Shown: positions 44,248-53,749 of the stretch, piece after piece | Numbering within the stretch: position 1 is the stretch's first letter | How the letters are laid out: each line of letters starts with the position of its first letter | NCBI RefSeq assembly: GCF_002272245.1 | Contig: NZ_NPDD01000056.1 | Coordinates: 1-64,000, forward strand | Direction of reading: 5' to 3' | DNA: 64,000 nucleotides | From: Bacillus sp. 7884-1 | GTDB taxonomy: Bacteria; Bacillota; Bacilli; Bacillales; Cytobacillaceae | The notes under the pieces: model-generated | The model's input: the letters and a program-made list of their open reading frames with translations, nothing else | The model's database searches: none | What the model was told of the DNA's origin: nothing | Program-made: the position numbers and the translations under genes

Positions 44248-46167
44248 TTATTCCTCTTTACCAAAATAAAGTCTAATTGTTGAACCTTCTTTTACTTTTG
44301 TACCGGCTTCAGGGGATTGTCTTACAACAATGTCACCTTCACCACTTGCATCAATCTTAAGATTTAGCAGCTGTTCGGTAATTTCCAATTTTGTTAGACC
44401 TGTTAAGTCTGGAAGGGTTATTGGCGCCGTGTCCGGCCATCTTAATTCTTTTTCAATTTGATCTTTCCTAGGTTTTACTCCCATTGCCATAAGACCATCC
44501 TTCATGATACTGCCAACGATTGGAGCACTTATGGTTCCCCCAAAGATAAGCCCGCCTTTGGGGTTATCTACGGCCACATATACAACGATTTCTGGATCAT
44601 CTGCAGGGGCAAAACCCATAAAAGAAACGATAAAATTGTTTTCCAAATATCTTCCGTTTTGCGCTTTTTGTGCGGTTCCTGTTTTGCCACCAATTCGATA
44701 GGAGTCAACAAAGGCCCTGAAACCAGTACCTTGTGCCACAACACTTTCTAGGGCATGGCGAATTTCCTTGGACGTTGCTTCAGAGATAACTCTTCGTTTC
44801 TCCACAGGAGTATTTCTCATCACTACTTCTTTTGTAACAGGATCAATTAACTCTTCTGCGATATATGGCTTATAAAGAATACCGCCGTTTACAGCTGCGG
44901 CAACAGCTGCGACCTGTTGAATGGGCGTTACAGATACGCCTTGACCAAAAGCCGTTGTTGCTAGTTCAACAGGACCCACTCGTTCTAAATTAAATAATAT
45001 CCCTGAACCTTCACCCGCTAAGTCAATCCCTGTTTTCTGCCCAAAACCAAAATCTTTTATATATTTAAACAATGTATCTTTTCCTAATCTTTGACCGAGT
45101 TCCACAAATCCTGGGTTACATGAATTTTGGACTACTTCTAAAAAAGTCTGGCTTCCATGGCCACCGCGTTTCCAGCATTTTAACCTTGCACCCGCAACTT
45201 CTACTGAACCTGGATCATGGAAATGTTCCTTTTCCAAATCCACTTTCCCTTCCTCGAGAGCAGCAGCAAGCGTGATGATTTTAAATGTTGAACCTGGCTC
45301 ATAGCTTGACCACACAGGAAGATTCCGGTTATATACTTCCTGAGGAACATTCCTAAAATTTGCTGGGTCGAATGTCGGCCGACTAGACATCCCTAAAATT
45401 TTTCCATTATTCGGATTCATGGCAATCGCAATAATTCCATCTGGATTATAGGTTGCTTCCGCAATATCAAGCTCTCGCTCAATAATGGTTTGAATTTTGG
45501 TATCGATTGTAAGCTTTAAATCAAGACCATCAACGGGATGCTCGTAATCGTCAGCCATGTCATTCATTCTTTCACCCTTTGCATTGGCATAAAACTTAAC
45601 AGAGCCTTTCTCACCGCTAAGTTCTTTGTCGTAATATAGCTCTAATCCCATTAACCCCTGGTTGTCCACCCCAGCAAATCCTAAAACATGAGAAAGATAA
45701 CTCCCAAACGGGTAATGCCTTTTTGAGTCTTCACCTATATAAACACCTTCAAGTCCTAAAGCCCTGATTTCTTTTGCTTTTTCATGAGAAATCTTTCTAC
45801 CCTCTTTTATCCTTACAATAGATTCACCCTGGGTGATTTGCCGATATGCATTTTCCTTTGGAATATTTAACACAGCGGCAAGTTTTTCAGAAGTTGCAGC
45901 AGGGTCTTTGACCTGTCTCGGTACTACATATACAGTTGGAGCACTAACATTTGTGGCTAATGGAACACCATTACGGTCTATAATCTCGCCGCGCTCTGGT
46001 TCAAATGGAATATTTCTACTCCAAGAACCTTTAGCTTGACCGGTCAACATATCACCTAGAACAAACTGTACATAACCAAGTCGGACATCAATGATTAAAA
46101 AGATAAGAATTCCAACGAACAATGCAATCATTAACCTCTTACGGACAGTTACATTTGAAACACGCAT
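44248..46167 (-). CDS. spoVD: Sporulation-specific penicillin-binding protein SpoVD
   Basis: SpoVD (639 aa) is the class B transpeptidase for spore cortex synthesis, partner of SpoVE. One membrane helix (about residues 10-28), the PBP dimer domain and the transpeptidase domain are present: active Ser293 in STFK, SCN in VQNSCNPGF, and KTGTAQ. A single PASTA domain (about residues 580-636) ends the protein, which separates it from the two-PASTA PbpB upstream. Its ribosome-binding site AAGGAGG is 12 bases from the ATG and framed by an inverted repeat. Confidence 0.95.
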   Translation of the reverse strand: MRVSNVTVRKRLMIALFVGILIFLIIDVRLGYVQFVLGDMLTGQAKGSWSRNIPFEPERGEIIDRNGVPLATNVSAPTVYVVPRQVKDPAATSEKLAAVLNIPKENAYRQITQGESIVRIKEGRKISHEKAKEIRALGLEGVYIGEDSKRHYPFGSYLSHVLGFAGVDNQGLMGLELYYDKELSGEKGSVKFYANAKGERMNDMADDYEHPVDGLDLKLTIDTKIQTIIERELDIAEATYNPDGIIAIAMNPNNGKILGMSSRPTFDPANFRNVPQEVYNRNLPVWSSYEPGSTFKIITLAAALEEGKVDLEKEHFHDPGSVEVAGARLKCWKRGGHGSQTFLEVVQNSCNPGFVELGQRLGKDTLFKYIKDFGFGQKTGIDLAGEGSGILFNLERVGPVELATTAFGQGVSVTPIQQVAAVAAAVNGGILYKPYIAEELIDPVTKEVVMRNTPVEKRRVISEATSKEIRHALESVVAQGTGFRAFVDSYRIGGKTGTAQKAQNGRYLENNFIVSFMGFAPADDPEIVVYVAVDNPKGGLIFGGTISAPIVGSIMKDGLMAMGVKPRKDQIEKELRWPDTAPITLPDLTGLTKLEITEQLLNLKIDASGEGDIVVRQSPEAGTKVKEGSTIRLYFGKEE

Positions 46168-46168
46168 A

Positions 46169-46204
46169 AAATGAACGAGCCTCCTTTATCCTACTCGTTC
46201 ATTT
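46169..46204. promoter_or_regulatory. Inverted repeat enclosing the spoVD ribosome-binding site
   Basis: Perfect 11 bp arms (AAATGAACGAG and CTCGTTCATTT) flank a 14-base loop that contains the spoVD Shine-Dalgarno AAGGAGG. In RNA the 3' arm would fill the space between the site and the ATG. It could be a translational control hairpin or an operator for a dimeric protein. Confidence 0.55.
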
Positions 46205-46259
46205 ATATGCTTGTACTTATTTGGATAGAACGATTACTGACACCGTTCTAAGCCTATTA

Positions 46260-48497
46260 TCAATCTAGCGGGACCTCTTCTGCCACTTCATCAGATAACT
46301 CACTATTTTCATCAGCTTCTTTGTTTTCTTCCTCTGACTTCAAGATTTCTTCTGGAGTTTTTAAATCAACGATTAAAAAATCTCCTTTGCGTAAAAGCGC
46401 ACCCTCTTTGAGACTTTGCTTAACCACATAACCGCTGCCTGTAGAATTTAGTTTAACTCCAGATATTTTTGCAACCTTCATCACGTCTCTGAGTGACCAC
46501 CCTGAAAAATCAGGTACATTCAACTCTCCATCAGTTTGAAGAATAATTTTCTCACCTTCTAGAACATTTGTACCGGCAGCTGGAAGCTGTCCCGTTACTT
46601 TTGTTCCCTTTCCTAAAACAACTACCTCTAGTTCCTGTTCCTCAAGTTTTTTTATTGTTTCTGTTACAACTTGACCTTCGAACTCTCCTAGTTTTGTCGT
46701 AGAGGCTTTTTCTTGTTGTGAAGGTTGAATATTTAAGTATTGTAAACTATTTTTCATAACAGGATTAAAAACCATTGAAACTGGGATAGAGCCCATGGAA
46801 TAGTGCTCAATTTCCGGTTGTTGAACTGCAACGTATACAATTAATTTTGGATTATCAGCAGGAGCCATGCCTAAAAATGAAAAAATATAATCTTCTTGTC
46901 CTCCTAAATAACCGCCCTTAGGATCAGGAATACTTGCAGTTCCTGTTTTTCCTGCTACACTATAGCCATCAATCTGATATCGATTTCCCGTACCCGTTTC
47001 TTCATTTGTTACTACTGTTTCAAGAATATCAAGTACTTCTTTTGCGGTTTTAGCAGAAATGGGTGTGCCAACAACTTCTGGCGTAGTATCACGAATTACT
47101 TTTCCTGTGTCGTGATTGACGATTTTGTCTACCACGTGAGGCTTCATCATTTTCCCCTTATTCGCAATCGCTGTTGCCGCCTGGATTTGCTGGATTGGCG
47201 TAATCGCGGTCCCTTGTCCATATGCAGTGGTTGCTTTTTCAATTGGCCAGGTAAATTGAATTTTTCCAGACGTTTCATTTGGAAGGTCGATACCGGTTGG
47301 TCGGTCCAATCCAAATTTAGTTAAGTACTCACGGAATTTTTCAAAACCTAATTTTTCATTTGCCAGCTTTGCAAAAGCAACATTCGAAGAGCGCTGAACT
47401 CCCTCAAGATAGGAAATGGTTCCCCATCCAGATCTATTATGGTCATGTATTGGCTTATCTTTTGATGTTACTCTATAAGACCCAGACTGGAAAAATTCAT
47501 TAGGATTAAATTTATTTTCTTCAATAGCCGCAGCAAGTGTGAAAATCTTCATCGTTGAACCTGGCTCAAAAGAAGATTCAATGGCTTCGTTATGCCAGCT
47601 GTTTTCAATCCCTTCCTTCGTTTTAGGGTGAAAGGAAGGTCTCTGTCCCATCGCTAAGATTTCACCTGTTTTTGGATCAGCTACAATGGCGATGATTTTC
47701 TTTGGATTATATTCCTCAACTACCTTGTTCATAGCATCTTCTAGAAATGTTTGAATCTTCTTGTCAATCGTTAAGTAGACATCATTTCCGTTCTCAGCAG
47801 GGGTAACCTTCTGTTCACCGTTTGGAAGCAAATATCCCCATAAATCACTTTCGTAATTAATTTTCCCATCCTTGCCAGTTAACTCTTTATTTAATGTTTG
47901 TTCAATCCCCATTTTCCCGACGTAATTGTAGGTTCCATCCTTTTCATCAATTCTGTCAGCGTATCCAACTAGGTGAGAAGCAAAAATTCCATTCGGATAA
48001 AACCTTTTTGAGTCTCGTTTAAATGTAATCCCTGGAAGTTTTAAAGCTTCAATTTCTTTTTTTGTTTGGTGAGAAATGTCTCTTCCCGCTTTCCCAAATT
48101 CAACCTGAAACTGATCTTTAGTTAAAATACTATAAATCTTAGATTCTTCCATTTCGATAAACTTTGCCAATTCCCTTGCTGTTTTTTCTGGGTCCGTAAC
48201 ATGGTTCGGCTTTTTTGAATTCGTAGTCATCTTTTTATCTAAAATGGCAATCAATGTATAAGAAGTTGTATCCTCAGAGACCACTTCCCCATTTTTGTCA
48301 TAAATCACACCTCTTACCGCTTCCAAATTCCCTGTTCTGCTGTATTTTTGCTGTGCTTTTGCTGCAAGCGGCTGGGAACCGACCTCGCCAGTAAATTGAA
48401 TGGAAAAATACCTCAATAGCAATATAAAAAAGAGCAGGCCGAATAGTACAAACAAACCGGCTGCTCCGAAATTCATATATGGTTGTTTCTTGTTCAT
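46260..48497 (-). CDS. pbpB: Penicillin-binding protein 2B (division transpeptidase)
   Basis: PbpB (745 aa) is the essential class B septal transpeptidase, partner of FtsW and of the FtsL/DivIC/DivIB complex. It has one membrane helix (about residues 12-32), a dimer domain, and the transpeptidase with Ser314 in STMK, SSN in VQRSSNVAF, and KTGTAS. Two PASTA domains follow (about residues 595-720), then an acidic tail. It overlaps ftsL by four bases. Confidence 0.96.
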   Translation of the reverse strand: MNKKQPYMNFGAAGLFVLFGLLFFILLLRYFSIQFTGEVGSQPLAAKAQQKYSRTGNLEAVRGVIYDKNGEVVSEDTTSYTLIAILDKKMTTNSKKPNHVTDPEKTARELAKFIEMEESKIYSILTKDQFQVEFGKAGRDISHQTKKEIEALKLPGITFKRDSKRFYPNGIFASHLVGYADRIDEKDGTYNYVGKMGIEQTLNKELTGKDGKINYESDLWGYLLPNGEQKVTPAENGNDVYLTIDKKIQTFLEDAMNKVVEEYNPKKIIAIVADPKTGEILAMGQRPSFHPKTKEGIENSWHNEAIESSFEPGSTMKIFTLAAAIEENKFNPNEFFQSGSYRVTSKDKPIHDHNRSGWGTISYLEGVQRSSNVAFAKLANEKLGFEKFREYLTKFGLDRPTGIDLPNETSGKIQFTWPIEKATTAYGQGTAITPIQQIQAATAIANKGKMMKPHVVDKIVNHDTGKVIRDTTPEVVGTPISAKTAKEVLDILETVVTNEETGTGNRYQIDGYSVAGKTGTASIPDPKGGYLGGQEDYIFSFLGMAPADNPKLIVYVAVQQPEIEHYSMGSIPVSMVFNPVMKNSLQYLNIQPSQQEKASTTKLGEFEGQVVTETIKKLEEQELEVVVLGKGTKVTGQLPAAGTNVLEGEKIILQTDGELNVPDFSGWSLRDVMKVAKISGVKLNSTGSGYVVKQSLKEGALLRKGDFLIVDLKTPEEILKSEEENKEADENSELSDEVAEEVPLD

Positions 48498-48859
48498 TTC
48501 TCGTGCACAACCTTGACGTTATTTTCGTTTAAAACAAGTCCCATTTGTTTTGCTTTTTCCCAAATCCGCTCATACGTACTAAGCTCACTTACTTGTACCT
48601 GCAGGTCATTGTTTACCTTTTCTAGTTCATTTATCGAAGTTTGAACTTCCTGAATATCCTTATTTACCTGGTAAATTTCTGCTTGATTCGAGATGAGGTT
48701 GACGGCACCAAAACAAACCAACCCTGTAAATACGATTCCGATTATTTTCTCCCCAGGTGTTAGCCAGTGCTTTTTTGTTTTTACAATAGTACGTTCCGGT
48801 ACCTCTACTGTCCGTTCTACATGCTGCTGTTGCTGAAATTTCCTGGCAAGACTACTCAT
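48494..48859 (-). CDS. ftsL: Cell division protein FtsL
   Basis: FtsL (121 aa) is a bitopic divisome protein with a cytoplasmic tail, one membrane helix (about residues 36-56) and an extracellular leucine-zipper-like coiled coil (about 60-105). It is unstable in B. subtilis and regulated by proteolysis. Identification rests on this architecture, on WLTPGEKIIGIVF at the membrane entry, and on position between rsmH and pbpB. Confidence 0.92.
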   Translation of the reverse strand: MSSLARKFQQQQHVERTVEVPERTIVKTKKHWLTPGEKIIGIVFTGLVCFGAVNLISNQAEIYQVNKDIQEVQTSINELEKVNNDLQVQVSELSTYERIWEKAKQMGLVLNENNVKVVHEK

Positions 48860-48882
48860 TCTTTCCCCTCCACATAATTTTT

Positions 48883-49815
48883 TTATAATTTTTCTGCAAT
48901 ACGAAGCTTTGCAGATCGGGCGCGATTATTATGTTCTAATTCTTCCTCTGATGGAAGAATTGGTTTTCTAGTAATTAACTTCATAATAGGTTTGAATTCC
49001 TCGGGAATCACAGGTAAGCCATGCGGTAAATCTGGAATTTCACTTGCTTTCTTAAAAGCAGCTTTACAAATCCGATCTTCTAATGAGTGAAAGGTAATAA
49101 CACTTATCCTTCCTCCTGGATTAAGAATATCAATTGCTTTTTGCAAAGACTTCTCGAAAACAGCCAATTCATCATTCACGGCGATTCTTACTGCCTGAAA
49201 AATCCTCTTAGCTGGATGTCCGCCCTTCCTTCTTGCAGGGGCAGGAATCCCTTCCTTAATCAGGTCAACCAGCTCAAATGTGGTTTCAATTGGCTGTATC
49301 TCTCTTCTAGCCTCGATTTTTCGGGCAATTTGCTTAGAGAATTTCTCTTCACCATAGCGAAAAAAGATCCTGACCAAATCCTCGTAAGACCAATGATTAA
49401 TAACATCGTATGCTGAAATTTGTGCTTCATTATCCATTCTCATGTCAAGCGGTGCATCATGATGATAACTGAAGCCTCTTTCCGGAGTATCTAATTGAGG
49501 AGAGGACACACCAAGGTCATATAAAACCCCGTCAACTTTCTCAATCCCTAGCTTTTCAAGTTCTTCCTTTAGGTATAAGAAATTGCTTTTGATTATTGTT
49601 AGTTGCTCACCATAGAGTGACAATTTCTCTTTTGCATGTGCAATAGCTATTTCGTCTTGATCGAAGGCAAACAATTTTCCGTTATCAGTAAGTTGTGAAA
49701 GTATCTGGGAACTGTGGCCTGCTCCACCTAAAGTACAATCAACATAAATGCCGTTTGGTTTAATATTCAATCCATTAACAGCTTCATCTAGTAACACAGT
49801 TGTATGTTCAAACAT
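48883..49815 (-). CDS. rsmH: 16S rRNA (cytosine(1402)-N(4))-methyltransferase
   Basis: RsmH (310 aa, formerly MraW) methylates N4 of C1402 in the ribosomal P site. The SAM motif [12 protein letters not shown] is near residue 22; [18 protein letters not shown] and the C-terminal [13 protein letters not shown] are family blocks. The ATG at 49815 has AAAGGTG six bases upstream; six more in-frame codons lie before it. It follows mraZ in the dcw leader. Confidence 0.97.
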   Translation of the reverse strand: MFEHTTVLLDEAVNGLNIKPNGIYVDCTLGGAGHSSQILSQLTDNGKLFAFDQDEIAIAHAKEKLSLYGEQLTIIKSNFLYLKEELEKLGIEKVDGVLYDLGVSSPQLDTPERGFSYHHDAPLDMRMDNEAQISAYDVINHWSYEDLVRIFFRYGEEKFSKQIARKIEARREIQPIETTFELVDLIKEGIPAPARRKGGHPAKRIFQAVRIAVNDELAVFEKSLQKAIDILNPGGRISVITFHSLEDRICKAAFKKASEIPDLPHGLPVIPEEFKPIMKLITRKPILPSEEELEHNNRARSAKLRIAEKL

Positions 49816-49875
49816 CATTATCACCTTTTCCAATCGAACGATATAAAACGGAGTTATAATAGAATAACTTGTCCA

Positions 49876-50307
49876 TTATATATCAAAACCAATCATATTT
49901 TCTGCAATTTCGGCAAAAGAATCTTCGGACTGCGAGAAATAGTCTTCCCAAATCTGTTTGCTCCAAATTTCGATTCGATTGGAAACTCCTAAAACTACAC
50001 ATTCTTTTTCTAATTTTGCATACTGAAGCAATGGTGCCGGAATGTTAATTCTTCCTTGTTTATCCAGTTCGCTTTCTGTTGCACCAGAAAAGAAGAATCG
50101 GGTAAATGCACGGGCATCTTTTTTCGTCAGAGGCAGGCCTTTAAGTTTTTCTTCAATCAGTGCCCACTCTGATAATGGGTAACCAAACAAACATTGATCC
50201 AAACCGCGGGTGATGATAAACATCTCTCCAAGGTCTTCGCGGAATTTGGATGGCACAATCATACGGCCTTTAATATCAATGCTATGATGGTATTCACCCA
50301 TAAACAT
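49876..50307 (-). CDS. mraZ: Transcriptional regulator MraZ
   Basis: MraZ (143 aa) has two SpoVT-AbrB-type domains (about residues 5-50 and 75-120) with the repeated motif: [21 protein letters not shown] first, then [16 protein letters not shown]. In E. coli it represses its own dcw promoter by binding repeats; the same is probable here because three spaced GTGG repeats lie upstream. The ATG at 50307 has GGGGG eight bases upstream and gives the family length. Confidence 0.95.
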   Translation of the reverse strand: MFMGEYHHSIDIKGRMIVPSKFREDLGEMFIITRGLDQCLFGYPLSEWALIEEKLKGLPLTKKDARAFTRFFFSGATESELDKQGRINIPAPLLQYAKLEKECVVLGVSNRIEIWSKQIWEDYFSQSEDSFAEIAENMIGFDI

Positions 50308-50318
50308 ACCCGGTACCC

Positions 50319-50363
50319 CCACTTTCTATATAAAATGTACCACATTCCCCCACTTTCCTCCAC
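50319..50363 (-). promoter_or_regulatory. Putative MraZ boxes upstream of mraZ
   Basis: The minus strand has GTGG at 50360-50363, 50350-50353 and 50340-50343, spaced exactly 10 bp, within a purine-rich tract. A fourth GTGG lies at 50319-50322 beside the ribosome-binding site. E. coli MraZ binds TGGG repeats at 10 bp spacing, so this may be the autoregulatory site. No promoter could be assigned with confidence. Confidence 0.5.
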
Positions 50364-50419
50364 TTATTTTTTAATAATTCTTGGTTACTTGCGTAAATCC
50401 TTTTTTATCCAGAAATTTT

Positions 50420-50558
50420 TCATAAAAAAAAAGAAACTTCACCCTGGTGAAGTTCCTCAGAAAAAAAACTTCACCCTGGTGAAGTTCCTCAGAAAAAGAA
50501 ACTTCACCGTTGGTGAAGTTCCTCAGAAAAAGAAACTTCACCGTTGGTAAAGTTTCTT
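50420..50558 (-). terminator. Four tandem intrinsic terminators after bshC
   Basis: Four copies of a 32-34 base unit lie end to end (about 50428-50460, 50461-50492, 50493-50526, 50527-50558). Each has the hairpin ACTTCACC/GGTGAAGT followed on the minus strand by five to nine T (TTTCTTTTT or longer), so each copy alone resembles an intrinsic terminator. The first copy met by the polymerase overlaps the bshC stop codon. Confidence 0.85.
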
Positions 50559-52191
50559 AAAGTTTAATTACTTTATGCCGACCATCAAATTCAAATTCAA
50601 GTTCCATTAATTCTTTAATAAAATTATTTCCATACTGATTTAAATAATAGAATATATTCCACACTCGCTCTTGAGGGAAACCATCCGGACGCAAGGATAA
50701 ATCAATACGGTTAAACTTACTAAGAATCACATCAAACTTTGACTTTACTGATTCTTCCAGCTTTGTTTCCATGTATCCAATTTGCTTTAAAAGATAGTTT
50801 TCATTTTTCTTTAATAACGGCAGCAAGCTTCTATCAAGCTCATGCGTTTTTGCTTCAATAAACTCATATTGCTTTAATAACTGTGATTTTAGTGAAGAGA
50901 ATAGTTCTGAAACTTCTTTATCCTTTATGGACTCGAGAAATCGATTTCTTTCTTCAACACTTCCCTTGCTTAAAACCTCGGATAGTTCTAATTGCAGCTC
51001 ATTTATATCACTTTCCACAGCTCTTTCCAACAGGGTAATGTTTAATCTTGGCACAATAGGCGGCATTTTTATATTAAAATGTTCAAAGACAAGCTTCAAT
51101 TCAGCCCAATAAGCAATTTCGCCCGGTCCAGCAATAAAAGCTAGTGTCGGGAATAGCCACTCTTGCATTAATGGTCGTGTCACCACATTATTACTAAGTT
51201 TTGCAGGATCTTGGCAGGCAATTTCAATTAATTCGTCTTTTGTAAAGGAAACTGCACCACTTTTCCCCACAAAACGATTACTATCTTGATCAAATTCAAG
51301 TAAAATTCGTTCATTTGTTTTTGGATAGCAGTAAAAGATATTCGCCGCTCTTTCAGTTGAATCAATTGTGATTGGAAACCCATTTTTGCCGATTACACTT
51401 TGCTGTTCGAGTAAATAATTTGTAACTTCCCTATGGTGTTGAATTTGTTTAGAGAAGTTTTCTTTTTGCAAGAGACGGAAATTACTATCACCTGAATCGA
51501 CTATTAATAAGCCAAAATCTTTAAAAAGTTCCATAACAATATTGGCAAAAAAGTCAACAAAGGTAGTTGAATTCAATAACGCTTCTTCAGCAAAACTAAT
51601 TAATTGTTTTGTATGGTTCGTCTCCCCAAAATTTTCAATAAGATTACTTACCCATTCCCTACAAATTTCTTTATTCAGGTTAATATCCGAGACCATCTTC
51701 TTTTGTTTAACCTTTTCTGGGTAAGACCATTTGTCAACTCTTTGCTCTACCGGCATGAACACATGATTAACTTCATGAAAATCATGATCTTCTCCTGCTA
51801 TCCAGAATACAGGCACAACGGGAGTTCCAAGCTGTTTCTCTTTTTCCTCAGCCAATTTAATAATTGAGATGATTTTATGTATTGAATAAAGAGGGCCGGT
51901 AAGTATTCCTGCTTGTTGACCACCAATGACAACTACACTATTCAATTGTTTTAGTTTTGCAAGCGAATTATTTACTGCCTCTGATGATGGAAAACGCTCC
52001 ATAAATTTCTCAATGTGATCAGCTACTTCTTCACGTGGAAAGCTTCGATTACTTAATTCATCCAATCTTTTCTGATCTTCGGCAATGTCATTAAACCGAT
52101 AATGAAAAAAAGACAAAATATCAGGAGATTGCTCTAGATAATTAGAAGCAAACCGGTTAGTTGCTGATAATGAGAGATTTAAAATCTCCAT
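50557..52191 (-). CDS. bshC: Bacillithiol biosynthesis cysteine-adding enzyme BshC
   Basis: BshC (544 aa, formerly YllA) adds cysteine to glucosaminyl malate in the last step of bacillithiol synthesis. VVIGGQQAGILTGPLYSIHKI (the Rossmann start), VFWIAGEDHDFHEVNHVF and the C-terminal helical region (SLRPDGFPQERVWN) are family hallmarks; length is normal. It stands directly before the dcw cluster, as in B. subtilis, and is insulated from mraZ by tandem terminators. Confidence 0.96.
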   Translation of the reverse strand: MEILNLSLSATNRFASNYLEQSPDILSFFHYRFNDIAEDQKRLDELSNRSFPREEVADHIEKFMERFPSSEAVNNSLAKLKQLNSVVVIGGQQAGILTGPLYSIHKIISIIKLAEEKEKQLGTPVVPVFWIAGEDHDFHEVNHVFMPVEQRVDKWSYPEKVKQKKMVSDINLNKEICREWVSNLIENFGETNHTKQLISFAEEALLNSTTFVDFFANIVMELFKDFGLLIVDSGDSNFRLLQKENFSKQIQHHREVTNYLLEQQSVIGKNGFPITIDSTERAANIFYCYPKTNERILLEFDQDSNRFVGKSGAVSFTKDELIEIACQDPAKLSNNVVTRPLMQEWLFPTLAFIAGPGEIAYWAELKLVFEHFNIKMPPIVPRLNITLLERAVESDINELQLELSEVLSKGSVEERNRFLESIKDKEVSELFSSLKSQLLKQYEFIEAKTHELDRSLLPLLKKNENYLLKQIGYMETKLEESVKSKFDVILSKFNRIDLSLRPDGFPQERVWNIFYYLNQYGNNFIKELMELEFEFDGRHKVIKL

Positions 52192-52270
52192 TTAAGTACT
52201 TCCTTTCTAATCAACCGTATTCATTCCATATGAGTATAACATCATCTATCCTAATAAAAAAAATCTTTGC

Positions 52271-52663
52271 TTAGGAAAATGTAAAAGTTACCGCACTCCG
52301 CAATATACCGAATAAAGTTAAGGATATATAAGCTAAAAAGAAGATAAGAAAATTAAATCTCCAAAAGCCTTTAAACACCTTCGTAAAGATAATTTCACCC
52401 TTTATTCTCCAATGTATTACCACAAAAACCATTGCAATGATAATTAATATTAGCAGAATCCACCAGAAAAATGATTTCCCCCAGATGGTAATTAATAAAA
52501 AATGAACGGCCAAGATAAATAAAACATTTGAGTAGTCCAAGGCTTTATGAAAAGACTTTCGAGCGTTTTTGGTAATTAGCTTATTTATTACAAAGATGAT
52601 GAAAAACCCAAGTAGAGGTACTGTTAAAAATATAGTGATGATTGATGAGATAAATGAATTCAA
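52271..52663 (-). CDS. DUF3397 family membrane protein
   Basis: This 130-residue protein has four hydrophobic segments (about residues 8-27, 45-60, 65-85 and 100-125) and a KNARKSFHKALDYSNVLFI stretch between the first two, resembling the DUF3397 proteins found at this place in many Bacillaceae. No function is known. The start is a TTG with GGGAGG seven bases upstream, overlapping the panE stop as TTGA, so the two are translationally coupled. Confidence 0.8.
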   Translation of the reverse strand: MNSFISSIITIFLTVPLLGFFIIFVINKLITKNARKSFHKALDYSNVLFILAVHFLLITIWGKSFFWWILLILIIIAMVFVVIHWRIKGEIIFTKVFKGFWRFNFLIFFLAYISLTLFGILRSAVTFTFS

Positions 52664-53568
52664 TTAACTCCCTCCCTAGCCTTTTCTTTCCCTTTTAATA
52701 AATAATAGTAATTCTCAATATTTATTGCCGGCTTTTGTTGTTTATTTGCTTCATTTAACAAAAAGCCAAGAATCGCGTCTACCTCAGTCCTTCTTCCTGC
52801 CTCCAAATCTTTTAGCATTGAAGACTGATTTTCACCTGTTTTTTTACAAATTCTAATCATATCTCTAAACTTCCTAATAGGATCTTCTAAATTTAATATA
52901 GAAGAGATTTCAAGGAATAGTTTTTTTACGGCAGCAAAATAGAAAGTGTTTGTAATTAATTCCCCGTTTTTGACCTGAAGAATTGCTGTTAAGGGATTTA
53001 TTACTGCATTGGCAATTAATTTATTTACCATCATTTGATAATAATTGTCTTTTATCGTAATAGGAAAATCTATATGTACGCACGCTTCCGCAAACTCCAA
53101 TAAGATTTCTGGTTTACCTTTATATAGAGCTGCATTGACTGCTCCTTCACCATTGTGCCGTACCGTATTTGAATTCACCTTGCTTGCTCCCTGCTCAACG
53201 GACCCCACAAGAATGGCAGCGGCATCAATTTTTTCAATTAATGTTAAATGACTCATACCGTTTTGTAAAAATAATAGATTTTTAGGGCTGCAATCGAAAT
53301 TCCTGAAATGGTCAATAATAGATTGAAGTTGATATTGTTTTACCGCAATAATCGTTAATTCTTCAGTACCCTTCCACATTGAAATTGGCAAAGCCTTAAC
53401 GCTGACTCTCCTTTGAGTCCTTCCCTTTTGAAGGATTATTCCCTTTTGATTGATTACTTCTGCTTGTTCACATGTCCTTGTATAAAGTGTTACAGAAAAA
53501 GCCTTAGCCAAGTAAGAAGCGAATAATAATCCTATCGAACCAGCGCCAATAATGCCAATATTATTCAT
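52660..53568 (-). CDS. panE: 2-dehydropantoate 2-reductase family protein (YlbQ-like)
   Basis: This 302-residue protein belongs to the ketopantoate reductase family, which reduces 2-dehydropantoate to pantoate with NADPH in coenzyme A synthesis. The nucleotide motif IGIIGAGSIGLLFASYLA starts the protein, and the catalytic lysine helix (MVNKLIANAVINPLTAIL) and the C-terminal SSMLKDLEAGRRTEVDAILGFL are present. The ATG at 53568 has GGTGGG upstream. B. subtilis calls it ylbQ. A second panE-like gene may exist elsewhere, so the in vivo substrate is inferred. Confidence 0.88.
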   Translation of the reverse strand: MNNIGIIGAGSIGLLFASYLAKAFSVTLYTRTCEQAEVINQKGIILQKGRTQRRVSVKALPISMWKGTEELTIIAVKQYQLQSIIDHFRNFDCSPKNLLFLQNGMSHLTLIEKIDAAAILVGSVEQGASKVNSNTVRHNGEGAVNAALYKGKPEILLEFAEACVHIDFPITIKDNYYQMMVNKLIANAVINPLTAILQVKNGELITNTFYFAAVKKLFLEISSILNLEDPIRKFRDMIRICKKTGENQSSMLKDLEAGRRTEVDAILGFLLNEANKQQKPAINIENYYYLLKGKEKAREGVN

Positions 53569-53635
53569 AATACCCACCCATTTTTATCTATTTTATTAAT
53601 ATTTTAGCAGATACTAGTTTGTAAGTCTGTCCTAA

Positions 53636-53673
53636 AAAAGAAAAAAAACCATTTCAATTATTAGTGAAATGGG
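53636..53673 (-). terminator. Terminator-like hairpin upstream of panE
   Basis: CCATTTCA pairs with TGAAATGG (53649-53672, eight-base loop), followed by TTTTTTTTCTTTTTT on the minus strand. It lies about 70 bp before the panE start, with no minus-strand gene immediately upstream. It could stop antisense transcription from gerR or act as a panE attenuator. Confidence 0.5.
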
Positions 53674-53749
53674 GCTTTTAGATTATAATGAAAATATCCA
53701 TTTTTTTATTTTTCCCCTTATGTTTACACGTTTTACTACCCGAAAGTTT

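Noticed and set aside
50420-50558. Regular repeats resembling a CRISPR array
   Set aside because: The units abut with no unique spacers, each is a self-complementary hairpin with a T run, and no cas genes are nearby; four terminators explain it better.
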